Below, in pieces: positions 1 to 7,545 of a stretch of DNA of 42,068 nucleotides. The DNA comes from Thermoplasmata archaeon (GTDB lineage: Archaea > Thermoplasmatota > Thermoplasmata > Lutacidiplasmatales > UBA184). The notes beneath the pieces are model-generated. The model ran no database searches and was not told the origin of the DNA. It saw nothing but the letters and a program-made list of their open reading frames with translations. Position 1 is the first letter of the stretch, and the number at the start of each line of letters is the position of its first letter. A program made the position numbers and the translations under genes. The stretch covers positions 1 through 42,068 of the forward strand of contig JAJYEA010000015.1 in the NCBI GenBank assembly GCA_021790425.1. Direction: 5' to 3'.

Positions 1-11
1 TTCGTGAAAGC

Positions 12-965
12 TCACGCAACATTGGTAACAAACACCTCGCCTTTGACGCTGTCACATGCTACGCTGTCAGGATTGGAACCAACTGGGACAGAGGCAACCA
101 CACTGTTCGTAGTGTCGTTGATCACGCTCATATTGTTCGAGCCATAGTTGGCGACAAGGACCTCACCCTTACCACTGTCGTACGCGACGCCATGTGGGTA
201 GGAGCCAACAGGGATCGTGGCTACCACGCTGTTGCTCGTATCGCTAATCACGCTAGCATTGTACGAGCCAGTGTTGGCGACGAAGATTTCACCCTTACTT
301 CCGTCATACACCACACCAGCGGGCCACATCCCGATACCAACCGTGGCGATCACGGTGTTCGTCGTATCGTTCATCACGCTCACAGCGCTAGAGTCCCCGT
401 CGGCAACAAAAATCTCACCCTTACTACTATCATACGCAACTCCATCTGGGCCAGAACCAACAGCGACCGTGGCGACCACGATGTTCGTCGTGTCGTTGAT
501 TACGCTCACTGTGTTAGAGCCCTGGTTGGAAACAAAGACCTCACCCTTGCCGCTGTCATATGCCATGCCATCGGGTTGGGTCCCGACATCCACCGTGGTG
601 ACCACAGTGTTGCTGCTGTCTGAGACCACGCTCACATTGTTCGAGCCCGAGTTGGCGACAAATACCTCGTCCTTGGCATTATCATAAGTCACACGCCAGG
701 GTAGACTGCCTACCGAGATGTTCTTCACAGGAGAACTTTCCGCTTTGGCCCTACCATGCATGCAGTAGGGGGACGAGCACGTTGGAATATGGGTCGACGG
801 AACCACGTGAGTTGGGTTGGATGGCAGATGCAATCCACCACCCCAGGCCTCATAGGGGTCCTTCGTGGTTAGTGGTCGCTCCAAACTCATTGTGGGCACT
901 ACCATGGCTACCACCAGTGCCACGACCAACGCCGCTCTCCTCCACGGACTCCACCCTCGCGCCAT
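12..965 (-). CDS. YVTN beta-propeller surface protein, probably truncated
   Basis: A 317-residue secreted protein. Residues 1-27 form a signal peptide (MARGWSPWRR followed by a Val/Ala/Leu-rich core). From about residue 85 the protein is five full repeats of about 42 residues plus a partial sixth, each with the pattern G-x-x-P-x-G-x-x-Y-D, EVFVAN and SVI-D-T-N-VVAT, which is the YVTN propeller signature. Many N-x-S/T sites suggest a glycosylated cell-surface protein. The reading frame stops inside the sixth repeat, after FVTNVA, where the repeat should continue with G-S-N-x-V-S-V. Codons for V-S occur two bases out of frame just past the stop, so a frameshift is likely. The C-terminal membrane anchor of the larger paralogue at 7.5-11 kb is missing. 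A GGGAGGT ribosome site lies about 13 bases before the ATG. Ligand unknown. Confidence 0.8.
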   Translation of the reverse strand: MARGWSPWRRAALVVALVVAMVVPTMSLERPLTTKDPYEAWGGGLHLPSNPTHVVPSTHIPTCSSPYCMHGRAKAESSPVKNISVGSLPWRVTYDNAKDEVFVANSGSNNVSVVSDSSNTVVTTVDVGTQPDGMAYDSGKGEVFVSNQGSNTVSVINDTTNIVVATVAVGSGPDGVAYDSSKGEIFVADGDSSAVSVMNDTTNTVIATVGIGMWPAGVVYDGSKGEIFVANTGSYNASVISDTSNSVVATIPVGSYPHGVAYDSGKGEVLVANYGSNNMSVINDTTNSVVASVPVGSNPDSVACDSVKGEVFVTNVA

Positions 966-1076
966 GACTCATGTGAGGACCTCCCTACAGAAAGAGGTTG
1001 CGGGAGCCCGCCCAGACGCGTGCTACCCCTGCGGATTCAAGGTACCCGATTCCGCCGTTCGATCCAAGCGTGAGAT

Positions 1077-1107
1077 AACTTTATCTGCATACTTGCATAC
1101 TTGCATA
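1077..1107 (+). promoter_or_regulatory. vapBC promoter with tandem 8-bp repeats
   Basis: An AT-rich box (around CTTTAT, 1079-1084) lies 26-31 bases before the ATG at 1110, the spacing of a leaderless archaeal promoter. Between box and start codon are two exact copies of GCATACTT (1087-1094, 1095-1102) and a partial third (GCATA, 1103-1107). The repeats cover the presumed transcription start and are a good candidate operator for autorepression by the ribbon-helix-helix antitoxin. Binding is inferred. Confidence 0.55.
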
Positions 1108-1109
1108 TC

Positions 1110-1319
1110 ATGTCGGGAGCAAGCACCTCCGTCAGGGTTTCGGCAGAGACGCTTCATGAACTGGAGTACCTTCGCAAGACCTGGCATGTTACCAGTGCCG
1201 ATGAGACGATCAGGAAGCTCATCAAGGAGAGACGAGCCAAGGCACTAACTCGACTGCAGGGTAGTCAGAAGCACCTCCCCCCTTTCCAGGAGAAGGATCG
1301 ACTTGTTACTCACTATTGA
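1110..1319 (+). CDS. vapB: Ribbon-helix-helix antitoxin, VapB-like
   Basis: A 69-residue protein starting MSGASTSVRVSAETLHELEY. A beta strand (TSVRV) followed by two helices, the second beginning near SADETIRKLIKERR, fits a ribbon-helix-helix (CopG/MetJ) DNA-binding fold. The C-terminal tail is basic and then disordered, the usual place for toxin binding. The ATG at 1110 is preferred over the upstream in-frame TTG because it sits 26-31 bases after an AT-rich box. The gene overlaps the PIN-domain toxin by 17 bases, the typical antitoxin-first arrangement. It is expected to neutralise VapC and repress its own promoter through the 8-bp repeats upstream. The family assignment rests on fold pattern and context. 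Confidence 0.7.
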   Translation: MSGASTSVRVSAETLHELEYLRKTWHVTSADETIRKLIKERRAKALTRLQGSQKHLPPFQEKDRLVTHY

Positions 1320-1710
1320 CTCGTTTGCGTGGATCGAATTGCTCCGCGACTCACCTCTCGCACATTCAGTAAGGGCGAGAATGGGTGAGGCGGATTACTG
1401 CTTGACGCACGGCATCTGCCTTGCTGAGGTGGCTGCATTCGGTCTTAGACACGGCACTGAGAAGGACCGAGTGTTGGCGGATCTATTCGAGGTGACAGAG
1501 GCAGCTGAAGTAATCGACACGGATCCTGAGTTGGCTCTGGCTGCAGCCACAGCGACACTGGAATTGAAGAAACACGCTAAGGCCCTGGGGCTGCCCTCGC
1601 CTGGGACCGCCGACGGGCTGGTCCTAGCTACCGCGCGTAGATTCAAGTCGCAAGTTCTTACGGGAGATGCGCATTTCAAGGGGTTGCCCGAGACGTCGTG
1701 GCTTGAATGA
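1303..1710 (+). CDS. vapC: PIN-domain ribonuclease toxin, VapC-like
   Basis: A 135-residue PIN domain. The acidic residues expected for metal-dependent RNA cleavage are present: Asp6 in TIDSFAW, Glu42 in CLAEV, Asp104 in TADGLVLATARR and Asp122 in TGDAHF. Length and motif order match VapC toxins, which cut tRNA or rRNA when released from antitoxin. The start is a TTG inside the antitoxin gene, so translation is probably coupled. The actual RNA target cannot be seen from sequence. All four acidic positions are intact, so the toxin is probably active. Confidence 0.85.
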   Translation: MLLTIDSFAWIELLRDSPLAHSVRARMGEADYCLTHGICLAEVAAFGLRHGTEKDRVLADLFEVTEAAEVIDTDPELALAAATATLELKKHAKALGLPSPGTADGLVLATARRFKSQVLTGDAHFKGLPETSWLE

Positions 1711-1825
1711 TTGGACCCCACGACTCAACCATCCCCCTCCGGTAGGGGTCCTCCCCGAGAACCCCCTCCGACCGAAACCCTAGGAGGGGTGACCGTTTTG
1801 GTCGACAATTCCCCCCTCAAATACC

Positions 1826-2245
1826 GTGGCCTCACGGCAGGTATCCTTTCACACATTGGCTGATGCCTTCGCCCTATTGGATGACATCCTTGGAAGTGCT
1901 TCTGGCATCGTTTTGTCCCTTCTCTTGTTGAGCATCAGTGCCATTACGGGTGTCAAGTCTTTGACGTTGCTAGCTTCCTCGGCCATTCTCTCCCTGACAA
2001 TCTTGGTGTTCTTCTTCGACGCTGCATCGTTATTAAGTAGTGGGGAGGAGGCACTCGCCTTTGCTGATATAGGGTTGGTCTCTGGACTAATCGCCATGGT
2101 GATTGGCAAAGTCTCACCAGCCATCATAGACCTACCTGTTTTCGGTGAGTTCGACACAGTGATCAAATACATGGACTACGCGGCGACTGGTATGGGTGGT
2201 GCCGAGGCAATCACCGACACTCTCAACTATTGCCCTGGCACCTGA
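1826..2245 (+). CDS. Small membrane protein, unknown
   Basis: A 139-residue protein with a GTG start and three or four hydrophobic segments (about residues 25-48, 50-68, 78-95). The C-terminal part (about 105-139) is polar and contains DYAATGMGGAEAITDT. I do not recognise the family. It is followed 13 bases later by another membrane protein on the same strand, so the two may be co-transcribed. The interval 1711-1825 before it carries C- and G-rich tracts but no feature I can name. Confidence 0.55.
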   Translation: MASRQVSFHTLADAFALLDDILGSASGIVLSLLLLSISAITGVKSLTLLASSAILSLTILVFFFDAASLLSSGEEALAFADIGLVSGLIAMVIGKVSPAIIDLPVFGEFDTVIKYMDYAATGMGGAEAITDTLNYCPGT

Positions 2246-2258
2246 GCAATAAGATATC

Positions 2259-2849
2259 ATGTCTCAGAACGTTCCCTTGATGCCGAACTCAGGGACATCA
2301 GCGATAGAGCCTGTCGAAATTCTACTAGAACCAACTCCTGACGATTCGAGACTACATCGTGCGTGGCAGAAACGAAAGGACCGGAGTGGGGCCTACTTCA
2401 TGCTCCTGATTGGGATCCTTCTGCTGGCCGGCGGATCCTATGCGCTGTATGCTTTCACTGTTCTGCATCAGAACCAAGTGAGAGTGGAGGGGATTCCCTT
2501 CCTCGTTGGAGGCGGAGTCGTGGGACTCTGGTTCTTTGCCACTTGGAGCAGAAAGGGCGCAAGCAAGCTTAGGATCGGGAGCGATGGAGTGGAATTCTGG
2601 TACCCCGGGGGTTCTCAACCCCGCCGCCTTGCTTGGAGTTCACCAAATTTCTCGCTAAGACTCAGGAAGACGGAAAATGGACTTTGCTATGAGTCCAATT
2701 TTCTGTCCCCGAATACTCTGCTCCCCCTTGAAGCTTGGACGTCACTGATTGAAAATAGTCGCAACGCAGGCATGGATGTCCGAGAGTCCACCTCGTGGCA
2801 GGGATACATCACCACAGTAAGTATCGGTCCTCGCAAACTTGAGGCTTGA
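2259..2849 (+). CDS. Two-helix membrane protein with PH-like C-terminal domain
   Basis: A 196-residue protein. An acidic N-terminal tail of about 45 residues precedes two transmembrane helices (about 46-68 and 78-94). A soluble region follows with the pattern L-R-I-G-S-D-G-V-E-F-W-Y and then R-x-L-A-W-S, resembling the strands of bacterial PH-like membrane-associated domains. Similar layouts occur at 6851-7369 and, as a tandem duplication, at 13473-14558, so this looks like a local gene family. Function unknown; a membrane-bound binding module is the cautious inference. Confidence 0.65.
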   Translation: MSQNVPLMPNSGTSAIEPVEILLEPTPDDSRLHRAWQKRKDRSGAYFMLLIGILLLAGGSYALYAFTVLHQNQVRVEGIPFLVGGGVVGLWFFATWSRKGASKLRIGSDGVEFWYPGGSQPRRLAWSSPNFSLRLRKTENGLCYESNFLSPNTLLPLEAWTSLIENSRNAGMDVRESTSWQGYITTVSIGPRKLEA

Positions 2850-2933
2850 AAGGCTGAGTTTGGTAGCCAAGATTGGCAACACCCCATCCGCTCGATAACC
2901 ACACATTCCCGCCACGCCTAGGGGGCTGATCGT

Positions 2934-3506
2934 TCACGCCTTCGATGGCTGGTGGGAGCCTGCGCCCTCGGATAGAGTCGCACCACCAAATCCTCGGATG
3001 GTCGATTCGACAAGCACTGCCGCTTCCTGGAAGTCTGACCTCGTAGTGACCCAGAACCAAGCAGGATGCACCAAGGTCCACACCCGTTTGAGGGAGACAC
3101 CCGAGCTTTTCTCACTCGTGGGTTGGACTGAGATGGCCAGCCGCTCTCCCCAACGAAGGTGCTTCGTCTTGCCAGGCAAGAGCGTGGCTCGGCGATTGAC
3201 CTGATCTACCTCTGTGAGGACGAATGCGGAGTGACTGAACGTTGAGAGGATCCGCGACACGACCTCATCTGCTGGCGCTCCACAATCCCAAGTCAAGCCA
3301 AGGGTCGAATAGGCGTTGGCAACGCCAATGTAGAGTAGGAGTGCTCCGAGGACCGCTGGTCCTACAAGGGGGAATCCAGAGGACGACTCGATTGAGTAGT
3401 AGATACTGACCACCAAGAGGGCCGCTCCGATGAGAGCAACAGCCCATGAGGGTGCCCGATCCCAGCGACTGACCGAGTTGCTCCTGCGGATGGCAGCAAG
3501 CTCCAC
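2934..3506 (-). CDS. Two-helix membrane protein, unknown
   Basis: A 190-residue protein starting with GTG (VELAAIRRSN). Residues about 21-38 and 45-62 form two closely spaced transmembrane helices, followed by a soluble domain with DEVVSRILSTFSHSAFVL and alternating strands, ending in a Ser/Gly-rich tail. The architecture parallels the neighbouring PH-like membrane proteins but the soluble part is not clearly the same fold. No enzyme motif seen. The gene converges on the 2259-2849 gene across about 85 bases. Confidence 0.6.
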   Translation of the reverse strand: MELAAIRRSNSVSRWDRAPSWAVALIGAALLVVSIYYSIESSSGFPLVGPAVLGALLLYIGVANAYSTLGLTWDCGAPADEVVSRILSTFSHSAFVLTEVDQVNRRATLLPGKTKHLRWGERLAISVQPTSEKSSGVSLKRVWTLVHPAWFWVTTRSDFQEAAVLVESTIRGFGGATLSEGAGSHQPSKA

Positions 3507-3583
3507 ATCGAAATGCTATGCGCGAAAGGATTAGAGACCATCAGGGAGAGTCGTCTTCATAGGACCCTCACCGACGAGAAGGG

Positions 3584-3727
3584 ACCCGATTCGACGGGTC
3601 ACAAACCCCACTTTTACGCCGATGGATGGGGGGGTACCCCCAGTTGGGGGGTGTCGGGGTGGGGTGGCGATCACAATTCGGGGGGCGTAGACCTTTTTGA
3701 CCCCCCCGGGGTCCGCGGGATCTGGGC
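3584..3727 (-). repeat. Dispersed G/C-rich intergenic repeat, copy A
   Basis: About 144 bases that align almost without gaps with 14602-14750 and more loosely with 15109-15247. Shared blocks on the plus strand are CCCCACTTTT-x-CGCC, a GGGGG-TA-CCCCC inverted repeat, GACCTTTTTGACCCCC and CCGGGGTCCGCGGGATCTGGGC. The copy begins about 90 bases past the 3' end of the minus-strand gene at 3817-4437 and in the same orientation to it as the other copies are to theirs. The rest of 3507-3816 has no convincing gene. Possible roles are a transcription terminator, a 3'-UTR RNA element or a miniature mobile element. Confidence 0.7.
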
Positions 3728-3816
3728 CCGGTTTTTTGTGCAGGAATCTGCTCTACCCGTCTTCCCACGGTCTCGGCCGCGCGAATCGTAGGCGACGTGA
3801 CGCACAATTCATCCAG

Positions 3817-4437
3817 TTACAGGGAGACTTGTCCGTTGGCCTCGTAGGTTGGGCACCCCTGACCATTCCAGCCTCCGTGCGCTGCGAGGACATCTCCCGT
3901 CCCGTTGAGGACGTTCGCCGACACGAGGACCAGGCTCGCCCCGTTCAGGTCAGAGCCCAGACCTATCCATGCGCCACCCCCACTAGAGGCGGAGAAATTG
4001 GCCACCCACGCTCCTGTCGGTCCGTCGAGGATCCCGTACCATCCCTCGCTTGACCCGGAGCATCTCCAGTAGGCGGTAGATGGGAAGTTCGGGCACTGAG
4101 GGTTACCCATGGGGAGCTTGACACCGGTTCGATTCGTGATCGCAATGCTGAACGCGAGGGTCGAATTACTGCCTCCGGAAGCAAACAGATGGAGCTGCTC
4201 GAAGTAGGTCGAACCGTTGGCAGAATGGGAAGCGTTGGCCCACGTGAAGCCCACGGTATAGACCGTGAGGTGCTCGGCACAGAGGACCCCTTTCTCTACG
4301 ACAAAGTAGAGGGTCACTGCGATGAGGGTCACCGAGACCGTCAGGACCACCCCGAGAACGACGAGAGACTGACGGGAACGGAACCGGCCCGGTCGAGGAT
4401 TCGCAGATTTGATAGGAAGTCGAGCCTGTCCGCTCAT
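3817..4437 (-). CDS. Single-pass secreted or membrane-anchored protein, pilin-like layout
   Basis: A 206-residue protein if started at the ATG beginning MSGQARLPIK; the open frame extends further upstream but without protein-like character. A basic stretch (PRPGRFRSRQ) precedes one hydrophobic helix (about residues 23-45, LVVLGVVLTVSVTLIAVTLY), then an extracellular domain rich in Ser, Gly, Asn and aromatic residues with several N-x-S/T sites and four or more Cys. This layout resembles archaeal pilin-like or small surface proteins, but no class III signal-peptide cleavage motif is clear. Function unknown. It stands divergent to the peroxidase gene at 4599. Confidence 0.6.
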   Translation of the reverse strand: MSGQARLPIKSANPRPGRFRSRQSLVVLGVVLTVSVTLIAVTLYFVVEKGVLCAEHLTVYTVGFTWANASHSANGSTYFEQLHLFASGGSNSTLAFSIAITNRTGVKLPMGNPQCPNFPSTAYWRCSGSSEGWYGILDGPTGAWVANFSASSGGGAWIGLGSDLNGASLVLVSANVLNGTGDVLAAHGGWNGQGCPTYEANGQVSL

Positions 4438-4598
4438 CGTGGGGCCGGTCCGTGAAAGCTCACTCTGTCCATAGATTCGCTCGCGTATCGTTTGGGCGCC
4501 CAGACCGGCACATCTGTTTGGGGACCCGTAGCTTACGGAGGGAAAGATGGGGGGCCGTACTGTCTTTGCCCCGATCCCACATCTGAGGTGGACGAGAG

Positions 4599-5525
4599 AT
4601 GACGACAACTCACAACAGTCCGAAGCGCAGGCGTAAGTCCACCGGACAACCAGGGATCTTCGTATCGGGGGCTCGGGCGCACCAACTGTGCCTTTTCGAC
4701 CGGAAGAACGAAACATCGCCAAGAACCTTGATTACCCGCCTTGCCCGCAGTTACTTTTCGGCGAAGAGCAATACCGGAGTTCAGTTCGTGCTGGGATTTC
4801 GGCCCGAGCTCTGGCGTCAGGTCCTACCGCGAGATGCTCCGGCGGACATCCACGGATACGATGAGGATATCCGGGGTAGACGGGGGTTGAATTTCCCCGG
4901 CACTCAACACGACGCAGTGCTGTGGGTCCTAGGAGAACGACCCGACTTGGTATTCGATTTCGCCATGACGACGGTGCGTGCGTCGCGGGATGCCGCAAGA
5001 CTGGTGGAGGCGACCCAAGGTTGGTCGTACCATCAGAACCGTGACCTCATCGACTTCGTAGACGGGACCGAGAACCCTTCCTCCCGGGAAATCCCCGACG
5101 TTACCCTTATCCCGCCCCATCGCAGAGGAACGGGAGGGACGGTGCTCCTCGTGCAGAAGTGGAGACACAAGTCCGACATGTGGCGGGACCTCCCTACGGG
5201 CGACCAAGAGAAGGTGATTGGGCGCACCAAGTCCGACGACCGCGAGCTGACCCCGTTGCCCGTGAGTGCTCATGTGAGCCGAACGAACCAAGAGACCTTT
5301 GGAAAGATCCTCAGGAGAAACTTCCCGTACGGGACCGTGCTTGACCATGGGACGATGTTCGTCGGTTTCTGCGCCGAGCAAGCCGTCCTGGAGCGCATGC
5401 TACGGAACATGCTCGGGGAGTCCGATGGGATTCCAGATGCATTGACTCACTACTCTCGACCCAAGACCGGGGGATACTACTTCGTTCCGCCACCGGGGGC
5501 CTTGGCTAAGATTCTGCGCAGGTAA
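4599..5525 (+). CDS. DyP-type heme peroxidase
   Basis: A 308-residue protein with the marks of dye-decolourising peroxidases: the GxxDG-type motif at DFVDGTENPSS (Asp155, the catalytic acid), the presumed proximal heme ligand His225 in SAHVSRT, and the distal-side Arg in KILRRNFPYG (about 239-240). The end (GGYYFVPPP) is also typical. These enzymes use hydrogen peroxide to oxidise dyes, phenols or porphyrins. Length is normal for the family. No signal peptide, so probably cytoplasmic. The ATG follows GAGGTGGACGAGAG, giving a plausible ribosome site. A GGGGGA/TCCCCC hairpin occurs 43 bases downstream. No encapsulin gene is nearby, and the natural substrate cannot be predicted. Confidence 0.85.
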   Translation: MTTTHNSPKRRRKSTGQPGIFVSGARAHQLCLFDRKNETSPRTLITRLARSYFSAKSNTGVQFVLGFRPELWRQVLPRDAPADIHGYDEDIRGRRGLNFPGTQHDAVLWVLGERPDLVFDFAMTTVRASRDAARLVEATQGWSYHQNRDLIDFVDGTENPSSREIPDVTLIPPHRRGTGGTVLLVQKWRHKSDMWRDLPTGDQEKVIGRTKSDDRELTPLPVSAHVSRTNQETFGKILRRNFPYGTVLDHGTMFVGFCAEQAVLERMLRNMLGESDGIPDALTHYSRPKTGGYYFVPPPGALAKILRR

Positions 5526-5567
5526 GCCCCTCAAGGTCAGAGGGATCTTCCCGGAGTGGGATCGTCG

Positions 5568-5583
5568 GGGGGATCGCTCCCCC
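5568..5583 (+). terminator. Short hairpin after the peroxidase gene
   Basis: GGGGGA and TCCCCC pair perfectly across a four-base TCGC loop, 43 bases after the stop codon. There is no following T tract, so terminator function is only a suggestion. Confidence 0.25.
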
Positions 5584-5595
5584 GCATCCGGTTGA

Positions 5596-5874
5596 GTGGT
5601 CGACAGCCGAACGCGTCACGTATTGCTTCTGAGGAGGCAACAGGTTGTGCAACCTCACGTAGACGTCCCTTCGGTGCCCAAGGACCATCACCACTATCGC
5701 TTCACCATCGATCGCACAGGTGCATTTCCAGGGTGGCACGCTGAGAGTCCAAACGTTCGGGTACCCGCTGAGCTGGTGAATGTCCAGATCAGGTCTTGGG
5801 ACTCGGGGGTGCGGTTCGGGTGGATTGAAGGCCTCATTGAACGGCCCCCTGAGCCTTCCGAGGCAGGAGCTTGA
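5596..5874 (+). CDS. Possible small protein, unknown
   Basis: An open frame of 92 residues with GTG start. The stretch FTIDRTGAFPGWHAES and onward to RFGWIEGLIE looks protein-like and its third codon positions are reasonably mixed, unlike most shadow frames here. No family recognised. A shorter form from the GTG at 5647 (QPHVDVPSVPK) is equally possible. It may also be spurious. Confidence 0.3.
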   Translation: MVDSRTRHVLLLRRQQVVQPHVDVPSVPKDHHHYRFTIDRTGAFPGWHAESPNVRVPAELVNVQIRSWDSGVRFGWIEGLIERPPEPSEAGA

Positions 5875-6382
5875 AGCTCTTTCCCACGAGCGGTTTCGCG
5901 AAGACGAGTCGGTAGACTCAACGCTTGGAGGCTAGTCCGTGGGTTCGGCGAAGCTCGTCCAGTGACTCTCTGGGAAGAAGAAGCGCCTGCAGAGGGCCCC
6001 GTCTGAAGCTGTCGGGTGGGACTTCACCCAGGAGGGCCTCGATGCCCCCAGCGGCACTCTTCCCGCCGACTTGGTGGTCCCGAACCGATCCCCCACTTTT
6101 GAGGGCAAGGTGACAGTCGTGATCTTTCCGCTCGCGCTTGACAGCATTAGACCAGTTGTTTCAACAGCACTAGTGCTCCTACATCGGGAGAGTGGTCAAG
6201 GGGTACGCGAACCTTGGGGACTCAGAAGGCACGCATTTGCGACTCCCTCTCACCATGGGGATCGACCGTGTGGCATCTTTAGGGTCATGGAGAGCAGGGA
6301 AGGGCGCTGCGGGCACCCGAGGACCCTAGTCCAGGGGAACGAAGACTATGACCGAGAGAACACCCAGGGACTGTGCTTGATG
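5875..6382. other. Gene-poor stretch, possibly holding a decayed gene
   Basis: No intact gene is convincing in this 500-base stretch. On the minus strand, about 6147 down to 6040, one frame reads GKITTVTLPSKVGDRFGTTK then GRVPL, which resembles the start of DUF1905-type small beta-barrel proteins. The natural-looking continuation (IEALLGEVPPDSFRR to LDELRRTHGLASKR, ending near 5926) lies in another frame. This fits a frameshifted remnant, but the similarity is weak. Confidence 0.3.
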
Positions 6383-6703
6383 TCACGCCGATGGTGCGCG
6401 GCTGGTCGCCAACGCTAGCTGCATGGCTACGGCACGTCGTTCCTCGGGAGAACCCAGTTTCTCGCTCATCAGGATCTGTGCCTGCTGACGTGCACCTGAT
6501 TCCGCAACAAGCTCGCTTAGAACTCCTGCTTGGCACGTGTACAGATGATCGGTCAGCCGCGCCCATCTCTTGACGAACTCCTTGGCCAGTTCGGCATCGC
6601 TCATACCGCGCGGATAGAGCAGGTCATAATCAATGTGCCGCAGGCGGGTCGGATCCAACCCGTGGTCGGAGGAGGTCTCGGAGCAAGGAAAAGGCGACCA
6701 CAA
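6383..6703 (-). CDS. Small helical protein, possibly frameshifted at its start
   Basis: About 106 residues from a TTG codon. The part from HIDYDLLYPRGMSDAELAKE onward is amphipathic and helical (EFVKRWARLTDHLYTC, SELVAESGARQQAQIL, SPEERRAVAMQLAL) and reads like a genuine protein; I do not recognise it. The first 20 residues look non-native. A better N-terminus, MTESVVVIDPNCGRLFLAP, starts at the ATG at 6737 in another frame, so a frameshift around 6655-6690 may have broken the gene. An internal ATG at MSDAELAKE is another possible start. Confidence 0.45.
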   Translation of the reverse strand: MWSPFPCSETSSDHGLDPTRLRHIDYDLLYPRGMSDAELAKEFVKRWARLTDHLYTCQAGVLSELVAESGARQQAQILMSEKLGSPEERRAVAMQLALATSRAPSA

Positions 6704-6850
6704 TTCGGGTCAATGACCACCACGCTCTCAGTCATTCTGTCGCCGCGCGAATCCCCCTTTGACCACCGTGGGGGCTGGAACCCTTCATCAGCACCCGGGT
6801 TGGGGCCACAGAGGGGTCATGACCTTTCTCGTCGAATGAGATGCAGTCTG

Positions 6851-7369
6851 TCATCTCTGTGGCTTCAGGCCCAAGCTGTCTCTCAGGTCGCTAGAAATGT
6901 TCCAGTACGGGTATCCCTGATGCTGGAAGACCTTCAGGGCATTCGCCTTTCTGAGGAACAAGCGGACCTTTTCGCCTTCAGGGGCATTTTTCGTGTTGAC
7001 GGTTAGGTCCAAACAGTACCTCCATCCTACCGGTCTTTCGTAGGGTAGTACGGCTTCCCAGCGGACGAGCATTTCGTGGTCTAGCCACCCAACTACGAGG
7101 CCTTCATCGGTAAGGCCAAGTCTACAAGGTTCGTGTTTCTGCCGGAGCCAACTCATTACAGTGACAAGCCCTCCCAGCGCTGCATAGAGAACGGCCACCC
7201 CAACCAAACCCCAAGCATCCTTGCGCGGGATGCGGAATCCCAATACGGCCAAAACAAGGGCAAGAAGGATGATGCCTGTCGCCGCAATGAGGGCCACAAT
7301 GATCGCAAGAGGTCTAGCGATTGGCCGCAAGGGAATCCACTCCACGTTGCGGTTGGAGAATTCTTCCAA
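6851..7369 (-). CDS. Two-helix membrane protein with PH-like domain
   Basis: A 172-residue protein with a TTG start seven bases after a GGAGGT ribosome site, which fixes the start. Two transmembrane helices (about 20-45 and 52-71) are followed by a soluble domain with CRLGLTDEGLVVGW, LVRWEAVLPYE and a C-terminal helix with conserved aromatics. The pattern of a strand with D-E-G-L followed by a Trp-containing strand is shared with 2259-2849 and 13473-14558. No catalytic motif. I regard it as a member of a local family of membrane-anchored PH-like proteins of unknown role. Confidence 0.65.
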   Translation of the reverse strand: MEEFSNRNVEWIPLRPIARPLAIIVALIAATGIILLALVLAVLGFRIPRKDAWGLVGVAVLYAALGGLVTVMSWLRQKHEPCRLGLTDEGLVVGWLDHEMLVRWEAVLPYERPVGWRYCLDLTVNTKNAPEGEKVRLFLRKANALKVFQHQGYPYWNISSDLRDSLGLKPQR

Positions 7370-7545
7370 GCGCGCGGACCTCCAAGGAAGAATGTCCCTC
7401 CTCCCTAATAGGTCAATCTAAGGGAGTGATACGGACGCTCGAGAATCCCAGGAAGTGGCCAGTCATTTGCTCCGGTAGAAGAGAGATGCGTGACCTCGTT
7501 TTTTCCGGACCACGAGGGAGGAAACAAAGAACAGGTTACGTCAGG

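Noticed and set aside
1087-1107. A CRISPR-like or VNTR repeat
   Set aside because: Only 2.6 copies of 8 bases without spacers; an operator between promoter and start codon explains it better.
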